Below are positions 44,660-56,342 of a stretch of DNA of 64,000 nt, in pieces. The notes below the pieces were generated by a model. It worked only from the letters and a program-made list of their open reading frames with translations, made no database searches and was not told the DNA's origin. A program made the position numbers and the translations under genes. Each line of letters starts with the position of its first letter. Position 1 is the first letter of the stretch. Origin of the DNA: Paralvinella palmiformis (taxonomy: Eukaryota; Annelida; Polychaeta; Terebellida; Alvinellidae); assembly GCA_025642065.1 (NCBI GenBank), contig JAODUP010001285.1, forward strand, positions 38,501 to 102,500, in the 5' to 3' direction.

Positions 44660-45458
44660 AAACACACAGAGACACACAGGTCAGAGAGAAGGCCCTGATT
44701 TGTGAGTTGTGTTATTATGGTTGGTAGTATTCGTACACCAATGAAATATCTATTAAATCTTCCTAGTAATATCAAGATCTATTTGTGTTTTTTTAATTAT
44801 AAAATAATTCTCGAAATGTGCTAAGAGACACCAAAGACCAAATAGAATAAGACGGGACAGCGAGAAATAGCTTATGGCTTTGTATGAAATAAACTGTTAG
44901 CAGCGCCGCCTTGCGGAAAACATGGTAGACTTTTTAATTTTCGAATGGACTTTCACAAGAGAAGTCGGCTTTAAACAGGCATTAGACAATATATCTGGAT
45001 ATATTCAAGGATAAAAGTTAAATAAATGGGGAAAGGAGTGAGAGTGGCATCTATAGTATAGAGAATGAGTGGGCTGGGACTATGAAATAAATTAGAAAGT
45101 TGGATTTGACACTCATTTGGTGCAGTTGATAAGTGTAATAATTAGGTCTAGTCACTAGTGTAGAATTAGTTTTTGCATGATTTATTTTACTATGCAAGGT
45201 GCATTATGATATATATGTGTCTATATGACCATTATTATTACTGATCATGTATTTCAGACAGCATGTTATGTTTCTTTCACATAATCAACATGCTAAAAAT
45301 GTATTGGCCAATGAGGAAATATATTCCGGAAATAAAACAAGGAAGTGAGTTAAATCAGTGAACTTTATTATATGTAAATGCTATCACATGACAAATGAAT
45401 AGAAAACATCATATACAAGATCCACAATTAGAAAGAAAAATAAAATAAAAAAAAATAA

Positions 45459-45460
<2 letters not shown>
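44660..45460. other. No gene seen
   Basis: No coding or repeat signal recognised. Confidence 0.4.
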
Positions 45461-45461
<1 letters not shown>

Positions 45462-45502
<41 letters not shown>

Positions 45503-45600
45503 TATTATTTATTCATCAAACGTGTGTGCGCGTGTGTGTGCGCGTGTGTGTGCATGATTGTGTGTGTGTGCGTGCGTGTGTGTGTGCTTGCGTGCGTGTA
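45462..45600. repeat. (TA)n and GT-rich microsatellites
   Basis: (TA)n at 45462-45500, then GTGTGCGC/GTGTGCTT units at 45521-45600, adjoining the 3' end of the large retrotransposon. Confidence 0.92.
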
Positions 45601-45754
45601 TTTTTTTTTAAATATTTAATTGCATGTATAATTAATTACAGTTATAATTAGAGAAAAATGAAAGAAAAAAACAAATTTTTAAAATAATCCAGAAGAGGAT
45701 AAACTAAATATAAAAAAGAAACTATGATTAAAACAAAACCAGGACCGAGAAAGA

Positions 45755-46163
45755 TTAGATGTTGGTTAGGTTAGTGGCTTCGTTGGCCAGGGTGTCGGCT
45801 CGTTCATTACCCTCGATATTTGTGTGGCTGGGAACCCAATGTAGAGTGGTTAGACTGCCACGTTGGCTTAATACAGAGGCGGAGTTAATAATTTTCGTTG
45901 TGATTTCTGTATATATTCGTGTTTTTGTTTGTACCAGGATTTTGATGGCTGCCATCGAGTCTGAGTGTATGATTGTGTCTTCGTGTCTGTCTTGTGCCTC
46001 CCGCCATACGAGGGCGGCGTGTATGGCGTGAAGTTCTGCTAGAGTGATTGGTGTGTGGTCCGGGAGTCTTCCACAGGGATTTCGATGTACTCCCTCCACA
46101 AAACAGGCCCAGGCAGATTTTCCATCCTGGCGGACACTGGCATCTGTGTAAATGTTTATTGCT
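45755..46163 (-). pseudogene. RNase H domain of the I/jockey-like element
   Basis: The minus strand reads IYTDASVRQDGKSAWACFVE (first catalytic Asp), TLAELHAIHAAL (Glu), IIHSDSMAAIKIL (second Asp) and LHWVPSHTNIEGNERADTLA (last His and Asp). All four carboxylates of a type I RNase H are kept. It ends at a TAA immediately after NEATNLTNI, with no cysteine-rich C-terminal tail, which some relatives have; a separate tail fragment of that kind lies at 51239-51502. Confidence 0.88.
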
Positions 46164-46399
46164 GCCTGGTCTTTGTTCAGGGAAGAGACTCTGTCCGAAG
46201 CCTCAGTGAATGTCCCTTATGTGTCTTGGGTTTTTGATTTTTTGTTTACGATAATGGTTAATGGGCAGTCGCGCCATGGAGCAGTTTCCTTGGCATCCGG
46301 AAGGTGGATTGCTGGAATTCCCATGTCCCTCTGAATAGCAGCTGCTTTCATGGCCCAGCTTCTATTAATGTGTACTCTGGGGTCTTTGTGTAAGCTTTC

Positions 46400-47815
46400 T
46401 TGTATTTTAGATGTGATTTGTACTGGGTCCGATTTTGTCGCTGTTTTAATATATATTTGGCTGTATCTCCTCTAATGAGATGGGCAATAGGGGGGATGCC
46501 GGATTCTCTGCTGATAAGGGCAGAGGGGGCAGTAGGGGGGGTCCTAAGACATATTTAAGTGCAGTTCTTTGTGCTATTTCTATGTGTTTAATTGCTGTTT
46601 TAGATGCAAGTAGGTACATTGGGGCCGCATAAAGAAGTATGGGTTGAATTAGGGCTTTATAAAGATTAATAAGATTTTTTGTTTATTCCTACTTTAACAT
46701 TAGAAATAGTTTTTATTATATTTAGTCGAGAGTAGATTTTTGTTTTGTTTGTAGTGCGTGTTTGTTGAAATTGAGGTGGTTGTCTATGATGACCCCTAAG
46801 TATTTGTATTGTTTGACTATTTCAATGTCTTGTTTGCCTATATGGAAGGTGTTGTGTTTTTTTGAATTGGTGTTGAAGGCAGTTATTTTAGTTTTGGCGG
46901 TAGAGAAAAATAGACCTAGGTCATTGGCTTTAGATGCTGTTGTGTCGAGGGCGGTTTGTAGTTTTTTGGCCGGCCTTGAGCCGTGTGAAATAATGGCTAT
47001 GTCGTCGGCATAAACCAGGATGTCGACACATGGGGTAATGATGTGGAGATTAGTACTGTAATTAGGGCGTTAAATAGTGTAGGTGAGAGGGCGGAGCCCT
47101 GTGGGGAGCCTGTAGTAAGTGGGTGTGAGTCAGATTTTACCCCTTGAATTGTAACTTTAATTTCTCTATTGTCTAGGAAGTCTTCTACCCACGATATTAT
47201 TCTTCCCTTGATGCCCAGGAAGATTAAAGCGTCTAAGATGACGATGTGGTTAGCCCTTTCAAATGCCTTATCTAGATCCAGAAAGGCAGTGTAGACTGTG
47301 CCGGATCGGATTTTTCTTCTTCTGTTGGTGATTAAGTTTACTAAATGAAGAATTGGGTCGACAGTTGATATGCCTTTTGTAAGAGATATTGGTCTGTGGC
47401 CTCTGCCACCAGGTTTAGGGATAAGGACGACTATTGAGGTTTTCCAGAGTCTGGGAATTCGTCCTTCTCTCCAGGATTGGTTAAAGAGGTTTAGAAGTCT
47501 AACTTTGAAAGAAGGGGGAGATTTGGAGTAAAAGATGTATGTAAGTTTGTCTTCTCCAGGGGCGGAGTTTTTTGGTGCTGATAAAACTGTTTCCAGTTGG
47601 TGTGGTGTGAAAGGGGTGTCTGTGTCTGCATGTTCACTTTTTGCTAGATATATTGAGTGCAGTCTGTCTGGTTGTTGTTTTTCTAGAGCTGCTTTGACCT
47701 CTTCGGGTAAGGTTTGGTGGTCAGCTCTAGTGGCGAAGTGGTGTGCTATTTTGTTTGCGTCTTCTTTGTGGTTGATTACTTTAGGTTGGGAAGATTTACC
47801 CCGGATTTTTTATCT
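46400..47815 (-). pseudogene. Reverse transcriptase of the I/jockey-like element
   Basis: Read in changing minus-strand frames: APGEDKLTYIFY, TSIVVLIPKPG, HRPISLTKGIS, AFLDLDKAFERANHIVIL, GSPQGSALSPTLFNALI, then after a frameshift LVYADDIAIISHGS (the catalytic YADD) and QYKYLGVIIDNHLNF. This is a full set of reverse transcriptase blocks. Frameshifts fall near 47040, just before YADD, and in the region 46690-46750, and stops lie in 46400-46700, so no protein is made. Confidence 0.88.
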
Positions 47816-48455
47816 CGCGCCAAATTTGCGCCGAGCCCATATCCCCGAGTTGTTTGCACCAACTGTCAAATTGGTCCTCTTTAATTGTGTGAAATCGTCG
47901 TCTCGTTTCTCGTTGAGTTGCTCTTAGTTCTGCTCTATTTTGAGATGTCGGGTGAGCTTTAACAACTTTTCTCAGTTTACTGACTTCTTTGGTCCATCTC
48001 CTTGCTTCTGGTGTTAAGAAGGAGCGAGGACGTCTCGGGCGATTTTGAAGGACTATGGGGATGACGGCTGTTGCGGCTTCGTTAATATCGTCAGTTAATT
48101 TATGAAGTAGGTCATCTAGAGATAGATTATTGTCGGTGTCGTCGACAAATAATTCGTGTAGTCTGGCAAATTGTTTCCAGTTTGCTTTGTCGGTGTCCCA
48201 TTTGGGTTGTCCTAGGCTTTCTGGTACGTTCGTGAAAGCCTCAGATAGTACTATAACTGTGGCTATGTGGTCTGAGGTTAGAGCTTCTAATTGGCTCCAG
48301 TCTGCTATGGCCGCAACTTCAGGGGAAGCTATGGCAAGATCGAGGGTCGACCCATAGACAGTGGTGGGGACTTTGGGATCATTTAATAATATAGCGTCAC
48401 AGTCACTTATTTGTTGTTGTAAATGTTGTCCTGGTCTGGTGTTTTTGAGCCCCAT
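47796..48455 (-). pseudogene. Endonuclease C-terminal part and linker
   Basis: Contains GSTLDLAIASPEVAAIADWS and TSDHIATVIVL, the SDH motif that ends an apurinic-type endonuclease, followed by a helical linker (LLHKLTDDINEAA, RPRRPRSFLTPEARRW) leading to the reverse transcriptase. It is in a different frame from the N-terminal endonuclease part just upstream (48407-49756), so a frameshift lies near 48450. Confidence 0.85.
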
Positions 48456-49756
48456 GTTGTAGTATTGGCGTTGAGATCGCCTGTTATTAAGTAATGTTTA
48501 TATGAATTTGTTGCTTGTTGTATATCATATAGGTGGTTAGGGGAGACGTATGTATTAATTAATTGGAAGGGACCGCTTTTAAAGCCGGTTATTTCAGTGG
48601 TGATTGATTGCCAATCACTGGAGGAGTTAAATTGGGGGGACGTGTTGTGTGGTATGTTATTATGTATTGCAGTTATGAGTCCTCTGGATACAGTATCTGA
48701 ATTCTTTGTGTGAGGACTGTGGTAGATAGTGTATCCGGGAATTTTTATTGAATATTTAGTGTTTGTAAGAGTTTCTTGTAGTAATAATATGTCTGGTTGT
48801 TTGTCTTCGATGGCTGCAATTAGGATATTTTTGTTGCAGTGGAAGCCTCGGATGTTCCAGGAGATGATGTTGAGATCTCTCCCGAGCTGTCCTTTGCTTT
48901 CACTGGGGTGTGTTGTTTTGTGGGTTTTGGTTTTGTCTGTGCTGTTGTTTTGGCTGACCTCAGCGCCACTTCCAGGATCGAGTCCAAGAGCTGGCTCGAT
49001 CCGACCTCTTCCTGGACCTTGGTTAGGTCCTTCTCTGCCTTTGACAGGAGGTCTTTGGGCAGTCTCTGGATCAGATCCTGGACGCTTCGCATATCCATGA
49101 ATATTGACTGCATATGGCCGAGTATGACCGTGAATGTTGCTGTGGTGGGGTCTGTCTGTGTTGTTGTTAGTGTCTGCATTGTTTGTATTGGTGTTGTCTG
49201 TTGATGTATGTGAGTTGTTGTTGTTTTTTTTGTAATGTGGGAAGTCTGTCTCCGACAATAGTGCCGGCGCTATTTGGGGAGGGTGGTGTGTAGTTGTTTG
49301 TGGGGGTGGTTTTGTTTTAATGCCCACGGAGCCGGGGCTGTAACTGCTGCCTGGGGTGGGGGGTCTTTGGCGGGGCTGAACTGCCAGCCTCTTTTGAAGA
49401 TTCTGGACGGTCTCCTTCCTGGCCGCACACCCTTTGTATGCTGCCATTTGGCTTCCGCTGCAGTTTATACAACGCGGCGTTCCGACCTTCTTGCAGCACA
49501 CAAAATGCCGACCCGCTTTCTTCGGACCCTGATTTCCACAGTGGTAGCATCGGACTCTGGTCTTGCAGTGCTTCGCGGTGTGATTCCACCTGTGGCACCG
49601 GACGCACTGTGTAGGGTCCCTGACGAAGGGTCTCACGGGCAGCATTCCACACAGAGGGATCCTGAAGGAGTCCTCCGGTTTCTTCTCCGTCATGAAATAA
49701 ACCGATCTGGTGGGGGTATCCCACTTGAGGAGTCTGGTGACCCATTGTGTTTGCAA
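48407..49756 (-). pseudogene. gag zinc knuckles fused in frame to endonuclease
   Basis: An open stretch of about 449 codons. The first third has CVRCHRWNHTAKHC, CYHCGNQGPKKAGRHFVCC and CINCSGSQMAAYKGC, three CCHC-like knuckles as in jockey-type gag proteins. A Pro/Asn/Thr-rich linker follows. From about 48870 down it reads DLNIISWNIRGFHCNKN, PDILLLQETLTN, RGLITAIHNNIPH and HYLITGDLNANTTTWG: the N-terminal half of the endonuclease, with the catalytic Glu of LLLQET and the Asp/Asn of GDLNA. Gag and endonuclease share one frame with no stop between them, unlike the two-ORF layout usual in this group. Confidence 0.88.
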
Positions 49757-50164
49757 TAAACTCTAGGGGGATGTCCTGAGGCACACCTGAGATTACGTAT
49801 TTTTGAGGCCCTATTGTCCTGTTTATAGGCCGGAGCTCTACCGGCTTTCCCCCCAGCTCCTTCATGTCGGACAATCGCTGGCTTGTTGCCGGGCAGGTCG
49901 TTCGAATCAGTCTTTTCCCATCCCTGACTATCGATGTTATCGGTATTGCTGGTCTGAGTCCATCTAGGGCGACGGCCACCTCGAAAAGCGTCTTCCAGGG
50001 ATCGCCCAACACGATCTCTAGCTGGAACACCTGGTTGACCAGGTTCGGTGGCGTCTGAATTGTCTCCGCTGGTGCACTTCTTCGGTGGGGAGCTGGGGTG
50101 GTGTTTCTTGTAGCGAGCGTTTCTTTTTTGTTGATATGGTGTGCCAGGTGTTGTCTGTTTCCAT
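49745..50164 (-). pseudogene. gag N-terminal part of the I/jockey-like element
   Basis: From an ATG at 50164 the frame begins METDNTWHTISTKKKR, then moves by a frameshift near 50060 to QTPPNLVNQVFQLEIVLGDP, ALDGLRPAIPITSIVRDGKR and NRTIGPQKYVISGVPQDIPL. A second frameshift near 49745 leads into the zinc-knuckle frame (WVTRLLKWDTPTRSVYF). The start is not certain. Confidence 0.7.
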
Positions 50165-50530
50165 TTTTATTGGAAGTGATTCCGTGTTTTGTTTATAGGT
50201 ATGAAAATATAGTTATAATTGGTTTTATAATAGTGTGTTTATTGAAGTTAGGGGGAATAGAGAGTTATATAAAACAATTGACAGGTAATGGGAGCAGTGT
50301 ATTTTACTGAATGTTAAATATATTTAAAATTTAAATGTTGGGGTGTGTGTGTGTATTTGTATCGGCCGATGTGTGCAGAGTGTGTTATTGACTGGTGGTG
50401 TGTGCGTATGCGTATTTTGTGGAATGTTACATATATTTAGGATTTATATGTTGTTATGTGTGTTGCGTGTGTTTATGAATGGTGGAGTGTGCGTATGCGA
50501 CGATGAAATATATAATAGAACTTAGTGTTG

Positions 50531-50533
<3 letters not shown>

Positions 50534-50582
<49 letters not shown>
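50534..50582. repeat. (TA)n microsatellite
   Basis: About 24 TA units. The sequence between it and the retrotransposon (50200-50530) is GT-rich with two GTGTGCGTATGCG motifs and no gene. Confidence 0.95.
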
Positions 50583-50584
<2 letters not shown>

Positions 50585-50781
50585 AAAATTAGTCTTGATA
50601 AAAGACTGTTTGAGTGGGCTTGTGTGTACATACACAAGCCACGATAAGCGATAGTAACCTATAACTTACTTACCTTTCGAAACAAAGCGAAGTCTAAGAG
50701 CGCGGCGGTAATCCGATATGCTGAGTTTCCTAGAAGTAGGTCAAGGCAGCGGTTATCTGATTGTGAAACGTTTGTTTTGAT

Positions 50782-51085
50782 GTTCGGGGAGAATCCCCAG
50801 GCTGTCGCTTATTTGGCACAGCCTCTATGTTGGAGTGGTTGAGAAACCTCCTCCCCCACCACTCACAGGGGAGCAGTACGGAAAGATGGAGCCGTCTTTA
50901 ACGTCCCCCTTTATTTTAAATAATTCAGTGGAGACGGCAGCGCCATTTAACGTGGTCAACCACCCACGATGTTGTGAGCCGAGAAATTAATCCCTGGAAA
51001 AGCTTCGACCTCTTGCGGAGTTCGAACCTGTTACCGTTGGCACCAAGTGCCGGGTGCTTAACCGCTAGGCCACCGGATTGCACTT
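50782..51085 (-). mobile_element. tRNA-derived SINE, family B
   Basis: Minus-strand copy, nearly complete: GAATCCCCAGGCTGTCGCTT at the 3' end to GCTTAACCGCTAGGCCACCG at the head. It lacks about 50 bases of the CCCTGAGGACG body part. Confidence 0.9.
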
Positions 51086-51098
51086 GTCTAAGCTTGTA

Positions 51099-51155
51099 AT
51101 TCGGGGAGTATCCCAAGGCTGTCGCTTGTTTGGCACAGCCTTAGTGGTGGAGTCC
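51099..51155 (-). mobile_element. SINE family B, 3' fragment
   Basis: GGGGAGTATCCCAAGGCTGTCGCTTG...GCACAGCC repeats the 3' end of the copy just before it. Two ends in tandem suggest nested insertion or a local duplication. Confidence 0.7.
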
Positions 51156-51238
51156 TTCTCCGTAGAGTTTCTGTATCTGAAAATGGCTTTGTAAAGTTCC
51201 GATCCCGGACGTACCGGTGCCGAACCTTTACAAAAGAT

Positions 51239-51502
51239 TTAGGGTGTGTTGTTTTGCTTTTGCGAGATGTATGGGTCTTTTTTAAATAAGGTTATTATTA
51301 TGTGTGGCGTGGCTGTGTGTATTATAATGACTGCTTTTTCTGTGTCGGTTAGGTTGTGTTGCGCCGGAGTTAAGAGTTGTTTAAGAGGTTGTCGGCAGGC
51401 TGGGAAAGCGGGACAATTAATTAGATAGTGGACGGGGTCGAAGTTTTGGTTATCATATTGCTCGAGGTTGATATACACAATTTTCAATAGGAAGCCACGC
51501 AC
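51239..51502 (-). pseudogene. C-terminal tail of an I/jockey-type polyprotein
   Basis: The minus strand reads DPVHYLINCPAFPACRQPLK followed by a short amphipathic end. The HYLxxCPAF pattern is the usual close of polyproteins in RNase H-bearing non-LTR elements, where a His/Cys cluster follows RNase H. No RNase H or reverse transcriptase sits directly upstream, so this is a fragment, perhaps of the same family as the 45.6-50.2 kb element. Confidence 0.6.
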
Positions 51503-51899
51503 TTAATCTTTTAGTTCTTTTTAACAAAGGAGGTGTGCTATTTTAATCTCTTTGTTCTATTTGTGAACTTACGTAACCCGGTGTTTTGAAAACATCCCAA
51601 CGATAATTGAATAGAATTTATATGTTTGTACAGGTGTGAAAGTGCCCAACACAATAAGAAAATAAACCTAAATGTACTTCAAATGAATTAGTCGTAGCTT
51701 CCTATTTGATAATTGATATATAGATATCTCATTGTTTTACAAACATAGTAACGGTGGGTTGAGATATTTGTGTTTCGAGCGATTGACGCTTTACTGAAGT
51801 TGTGTTTGTGATTAACTTTTCCAGAGCTTCAGGAGACATTCTATTTATTTTAAGGTTTTTATTTCAACTTACTTGACACTAAATAACCCGAGAGGATTT

Positions 51900-52450
51900 T
51901 AAGTAGTGATGATACTATATTGGTAGTGTTCTTAAAATGTTTATTTATTATTCTTGAAGCCATATTGCCTGTTCTAGAAAACGGCATTATTAGAGCTACA
52001 GTGTCACTTTTTTCAGCCAATTCTAATATATCTTCTGAACGTTTTTTATTTAACTCTGTTGGTTCTAATGATCCCAGGGTATCAATCCAAAAGGTTTCTC
52101 GTTTTAGTCTATTAATTCGGTCCTGCCAATCAGAACCTGAGCTGTGTATTTGTTCAATCGGTTATAAATTATAATCACCGAGAGATGGATGGTTGTAATC
52201 AGTAAGATAAGTTTTATCTGCGTGCACTTTTAAATGTGTATATAAAGAAGAAAGTCGATGTTTTCTTTCAATTGTAAATCTGTGGCCATTAGCTCTTATG
52301 CGAAGAGATGTACTAGTTTCGCCAACATATTGTTTATTACAGAAGTAGCATTGATAAGCATAAATAACGTTTGAAGAAGAGCAATCTATATCTCCCATTA
52401 TGCCAAATGTTTTTTTTGGGTGACAGTGCTCGTAATATTTGAGCAATCAC
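51900..52450 (-). pseudogene. GIY-YIG endonuclease of Penelope-like element
   Basis: The minus strand reads SNVIYAYQCYFCNKQYVGET then SLRIRANGHRFTI: a GIY-YIG nuclease (YAY...QYVG, Arg in RIRANGHR). The frame meets a TAA after HPSLGDYNL, but the same frame goes on with PIEQIHSSGSDWQDRINRLK, RETFWIDTLGSLEPTELN and ALIMPFSRTGN, which belongs to the domain's end. So the TAA near 52162 is an inactivating in-frame stop, not the natural end. Confidence 0.85.
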
Positions 52451-53990
52451 TTATTAGATGACACGTCATGCAGTTCATAATATTGCATGATTTTGAACCC
52501 CAACGGCTGGTAGTTGGAATACCGGTATTTGACAGACGTTGTTTTATTTGCAATTCCCTAACAGTTTTGCCTTTAATACCACGCACCCACCTTTTAGAGT
52601 AATTTCTTTTACACAAGGCTTGAAAAGAATACCCCATGCCTAATCAAAGTCCTTTTCGTTAAAACATATTCTAAAAAATCGTATAATTTGCGATCTTAAT
52701 AAACCTTTAAAGGTATTTTTGGAATGAAAAGAATGTTTGTGCAATATCTGATGAATATCGGTTGGTTTAAAAAATACCTTGATCAATAAGGTATTATTGT
52801 TTTTAGGGTCTTTGAATACAGTGGTATCTAAATACTTGACCGAATCAATACAGATAGAAGATTTAAATTTAATGGGTGGTTCATGTGTATTACAAATATT
52901 TAGAAACTCAGAGAACGCATCCTTGCCATGTGGCCATATTATGAAAATATCATCTAAATACCGGAAGTAGGTATGAGGTTTTAATGGACATTTAAGTAAT
53001 GCCTCTTTCTCAAATTTTGCCATGTAAATATCGGCGTAGTGTGATGCCCAATCCTTACCCATAGAAGTGCCTACTTTTTGAATGAACGATTCGTTATTAA
53101 ATAAAAAGTCACTACTCTTTAAAGATAATTCTAAAGTTCTATTATTGCAAGCCCTTGGTAAGATCTATATTAGTATACATACTTTCAACATCTAATGTTA
53201 TAAGCAAGCAATTATCAGGCAAAGTTAATGCTTTTATTTTTTTCTACAAAATCGTATGTGTTTTTTATATAAGAATGGTGATCCATAGCAAATAGTTTTA
53301 AGTGGCTATCTATTAAAGATGATACATTTTTTTATTCACTATTACAATCAGACACTATTGGCCTTCCTGGGGGCATTACGTTTGGTATTGTCCAACAACT
53401 GTCCTCTTTGTGAATTTTAGGGAGCATATACAAATATCGAGGTCTTGGCTCCTGGGATGGTGAAAGGAATTGAAATTGTTTTTAAGAAAATGCACACCGC
53501 AGATTTAAGTTTATTTAAAATACCAGTTATTTGAATCGCCGTTCTGGGGTATATAGGCTCATTAACTTTTTCGTAATGATTATAATTATTTAATTGACGG
53601 TAGCCTTCAGTAATATAATTCTTTTTGTCCATTATTACTACTACCGAACCTTTATCAGCTTTTTTAATTACTATATCTTTATTTTTACGTAAGTTGTTTA
53701 TTGTTAATTGTTCTTCAATTGTTAAATTTGGTTTTTCCCGTAGGACATTTAGTTTATCTATTTCCTTTGTAAAGTTATTTATGCATTCTATTAAATCGGG
53801 ATCAGTTCCCTTTTCAGGTGGAACCCAGTTAGACTTAGATATAAAACTTTTCTGTGGTTTATTAAAATCGTTACGTTAGTAGCGAAAGAAATATTTTATT
53901 TTCAGTTTCCTCCCGAAATTCCTAGTTGCTTCCAAAATGGGTGCTTTATAAATCTTAGGGGTTTGAACGAATGTTAGTCCCTTACTTAGT
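52398..53990 (-). pseudogene. Penelope-like element reverse transcriptase
   Basis: Starting at the high end: LSKGLTFVQTPKIYKAPILE, FGRKLKIKYFFRY, then WVPPEKGTDPDLIECINNFT, NKDIVIKKADKGSVVVIMD, YITEGYRQLNNYNHYEKVNE, and further on DWASHYADIYMAKFEKEALL and YFRYLDDIFIIWPHG with the catalytic YLDD. A linker carries a Cys cluster, CNIMNCMTCHLISDC. This motif order with a C-terminal GIY-YIG nuclease is diagnostic of Penelope-like elements. Frameshifts near 52400, 52640, 53065-53420 and 53880 inactivate it. Its 5' end is cut by the (GTGTGTCT)n tract. Confidence 0.92.
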
Positions 53991-54095
53991 GTGTCTGTGT
54001 GTGTCTGTGTGTGTCTGTGTGTGTCTGTGTGTGTCTGTGTGTGTCTGTGTGTGTCTGTGTGTGTCTGTGTGTGTCTGTGTGTGTGTGTGTTGTGT

Positions 54096-54138
<43 letters not shown>

Positions 54139-54222
54139 TGTGTGTGTCTGTGTGTGTCTGTGTGTGTCTGTGTGTGTCTGTGTGTGTCTGTGTGTGTCTG
54201 TGTGTGTCTGTGTGTGTGTGTT
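53990..54222. repeat. (GTGTGTCT)n satellite-like tract
   Basis: About 230 bases of GTGTGTCT with a pure GT stretch in the middle (about 54105-54137). Frames across it are artefacts. Confidence 0.95.
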
Positions 54223-54352
54223 TTAGCTGTGTATAATAAGGCACAGCCACAGAGAATCTCGAACCGTGAATTCAAACTCTGGACGTTTCTTCAGGGACTG
54301 AATCCAGAGTGGCGACTTTTCTTGCTGAGACATATGTAATGTCTCACCAGTC
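54221..54352 (+). repeat. Microsatellite-bearing repeat, right arm
   Basis: TTAGCTGTGTATAATAAGGCACAGCCAC through GCTGAGACATATGTAATGTCTCACCAG matches the right arm at 55407-55511. It carries 26 extra bases (54287-54312), flanked by ACTCTGGA and its complement TCCAGAGT. Confidence 0.85.
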
Positions 54353-54354
54353 TA

Positions 54355-55200
54355 AACATATCTAAACATCCTTCGAAACCTACCTCCATAAATCTAAATA
54401 CAACTATACATACATTAATCTAAAAATAAAATGTTCCATACCTCCACATATTGATAAATGTGTGCGTATACCTAAGCATGTGTCTGGTCTACTCATCAGC
54501 CTGTGGGAACCAGCTAATTCGCTTTTCGTATGCGACAAATATGTCACGCCCACAGGAAAGCGGCTACATGCAGACTACGTACAAAAAGCGGAAGCACGTA
54601 AAACACATACCATTTGATACCACAGCTCGCAACAAACAACATGTGCGTGTGGTTCAATGGTGACTTGCTACATACATATCATAAACTATTTTGACACCAC
54701 AGTTTACATTCAACAGTAATTTTCTGTGGTCCAAAAGAAACCTGTATGTAAAGCATTTCGACACCTCAGATGCTGACCTCAGCTTTATTCTGGGTTCGAA
54801 TAACTGAATAAATCCTACCTATATGAACCATGTATCAATACACGTCCGACTGGTCTGGCGTCGAAGTTCTTCTCTAACCTAAGTGAAAATTCAAGCCCTA
54901 TATATAGCCTCAGCGTGTTAACAAACATGACAGTTTGTTCACCACAAAAGAATGTACACTAACTCAGTATGGACTCACTGAAGTGATTTAACTAAAATAA
55001 AAACAAAGTAGCAATACCGCACAATGGATTATTACTGGACTAGAACGAAATATCGTCTCAAACCTGAGTAAATACTATGATTTACTCGAACCTAACAGCT
55101 AACCCTCATACGTTTCCGTTCATCACTAAGGGAACGTTCATTCACGCTTAATTTAGCGTCCCTAAGTATATGCAGTTAGGTGTGGTGGGATCTAAATTAA
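54355..55200. other. No gene seen
   Basis: No coding signal or known repeat; the 70-residue frame at 54451-54663 has no family features. Confidence 0.4.
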
Positions 55201-55206
55201 AGCGCC

Positions 55207-55511
<305 letters not shown>

Positions 55512-56340
55512 CTCTTATTGTGTATAATATAATTGGTCTTGGAAAACGAATCGGTGAAATAAACTTCTGATATATTAGAATATATTATCAAATAACAAGA
55601 TACTGTTAGTAATTAGTTCATCACCTATAAGTATATATCTAGCACTATTTACACAAACAAAGACAACCAATATTGTTCATCTTCTTTTGACAACGACGCT
55701 ATCATTTGTCCATCTTTGTCATAGATGAGAATATTGTCAACTGAAAATACCGTTACCTCACCCGTCATGTCTATATATCTGTATAGTTTCGTTTGTTGCC
55801 GCTAAAAACATAACCGTCACAATATCTCTTATACTAAAACCTGTTTATAGCCAGACGTTTTAGCATGGGGCGCCATTTTGAATTCAAGGAGCACAGTGAT
55901 CCTAGCAGTTGAAGGCGGATTGTCACGCAGGAACAGGAAAGGTATACCCAAAGAAAGACATTTCTTTTCGTTTCCCGAAAGAAAAAGAAAGCTAGTGTAA
56001 AATGAGATATGATCTGGCTATTTGAAATAAAGGATATTTTTTTAATAAGCATAATAATGTGAAGTGGATACGCCCCCACTTGACATAACCCAAGCAGTCA
56101 GATCTATCTATATTTGTTTTAGACAAAATCTTATTAAATTTTATTGAGTATTATCAACTTATTAATCACAAAATGAATGCGTTAGATAGAGATAAGCTTA
56201 CATTTACATGTACTAGACCAAATGAAGGTGTTATGAGATGGGGAATGGCATTTTATTTTGTTATTGTTAATACCATAAGTGGACCTGTATAATTATCCGA
56301 CTATAATAAGATAATGTTTCTCTAATTATACCTTATGTAA
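55512..56340. other. No gene seen; repeat match at 55862-55932
   Basis: Contains the minus-strand copy of the 35361-35450 repeat (CATGGGGCGCCATTTTGAAT). Otherwise AT-rich and unremarkable. Confidence 0.45.
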
Positions 56341-56342
56341 CC

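Larger units (their letters stand above)
45601..50200 (-). mobile_element. I/jockey-superfamily retrotransposon, near-complete, dead
   Basis: About 4.6 kb on the minus strand, in the order gag (zinc knuckles), apurinic-type endonuclease, reverse transcriptase, RNase H, 3' untranslated region ending in an A run (45601-45609). RNase H next to the reverse transcriptase places it in the I group rather than CR1 or RTE. The 5' limit is not fixed; the first plausible ATG is at 50164 (METDNTWHTISTKKKR). Frameshifts near 50050, 49745, 48450, 47040 and 46700 inactivate it. Its parts are listed separately. Confidence 0.9.

Noticed and set aside
48729..49759. Plus-strand frames of 120-160 codons opposite the retrotransposon
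   Set aside because: Shadows of the gag and endonuclease frames on the minus strand, which carry clear motifs.
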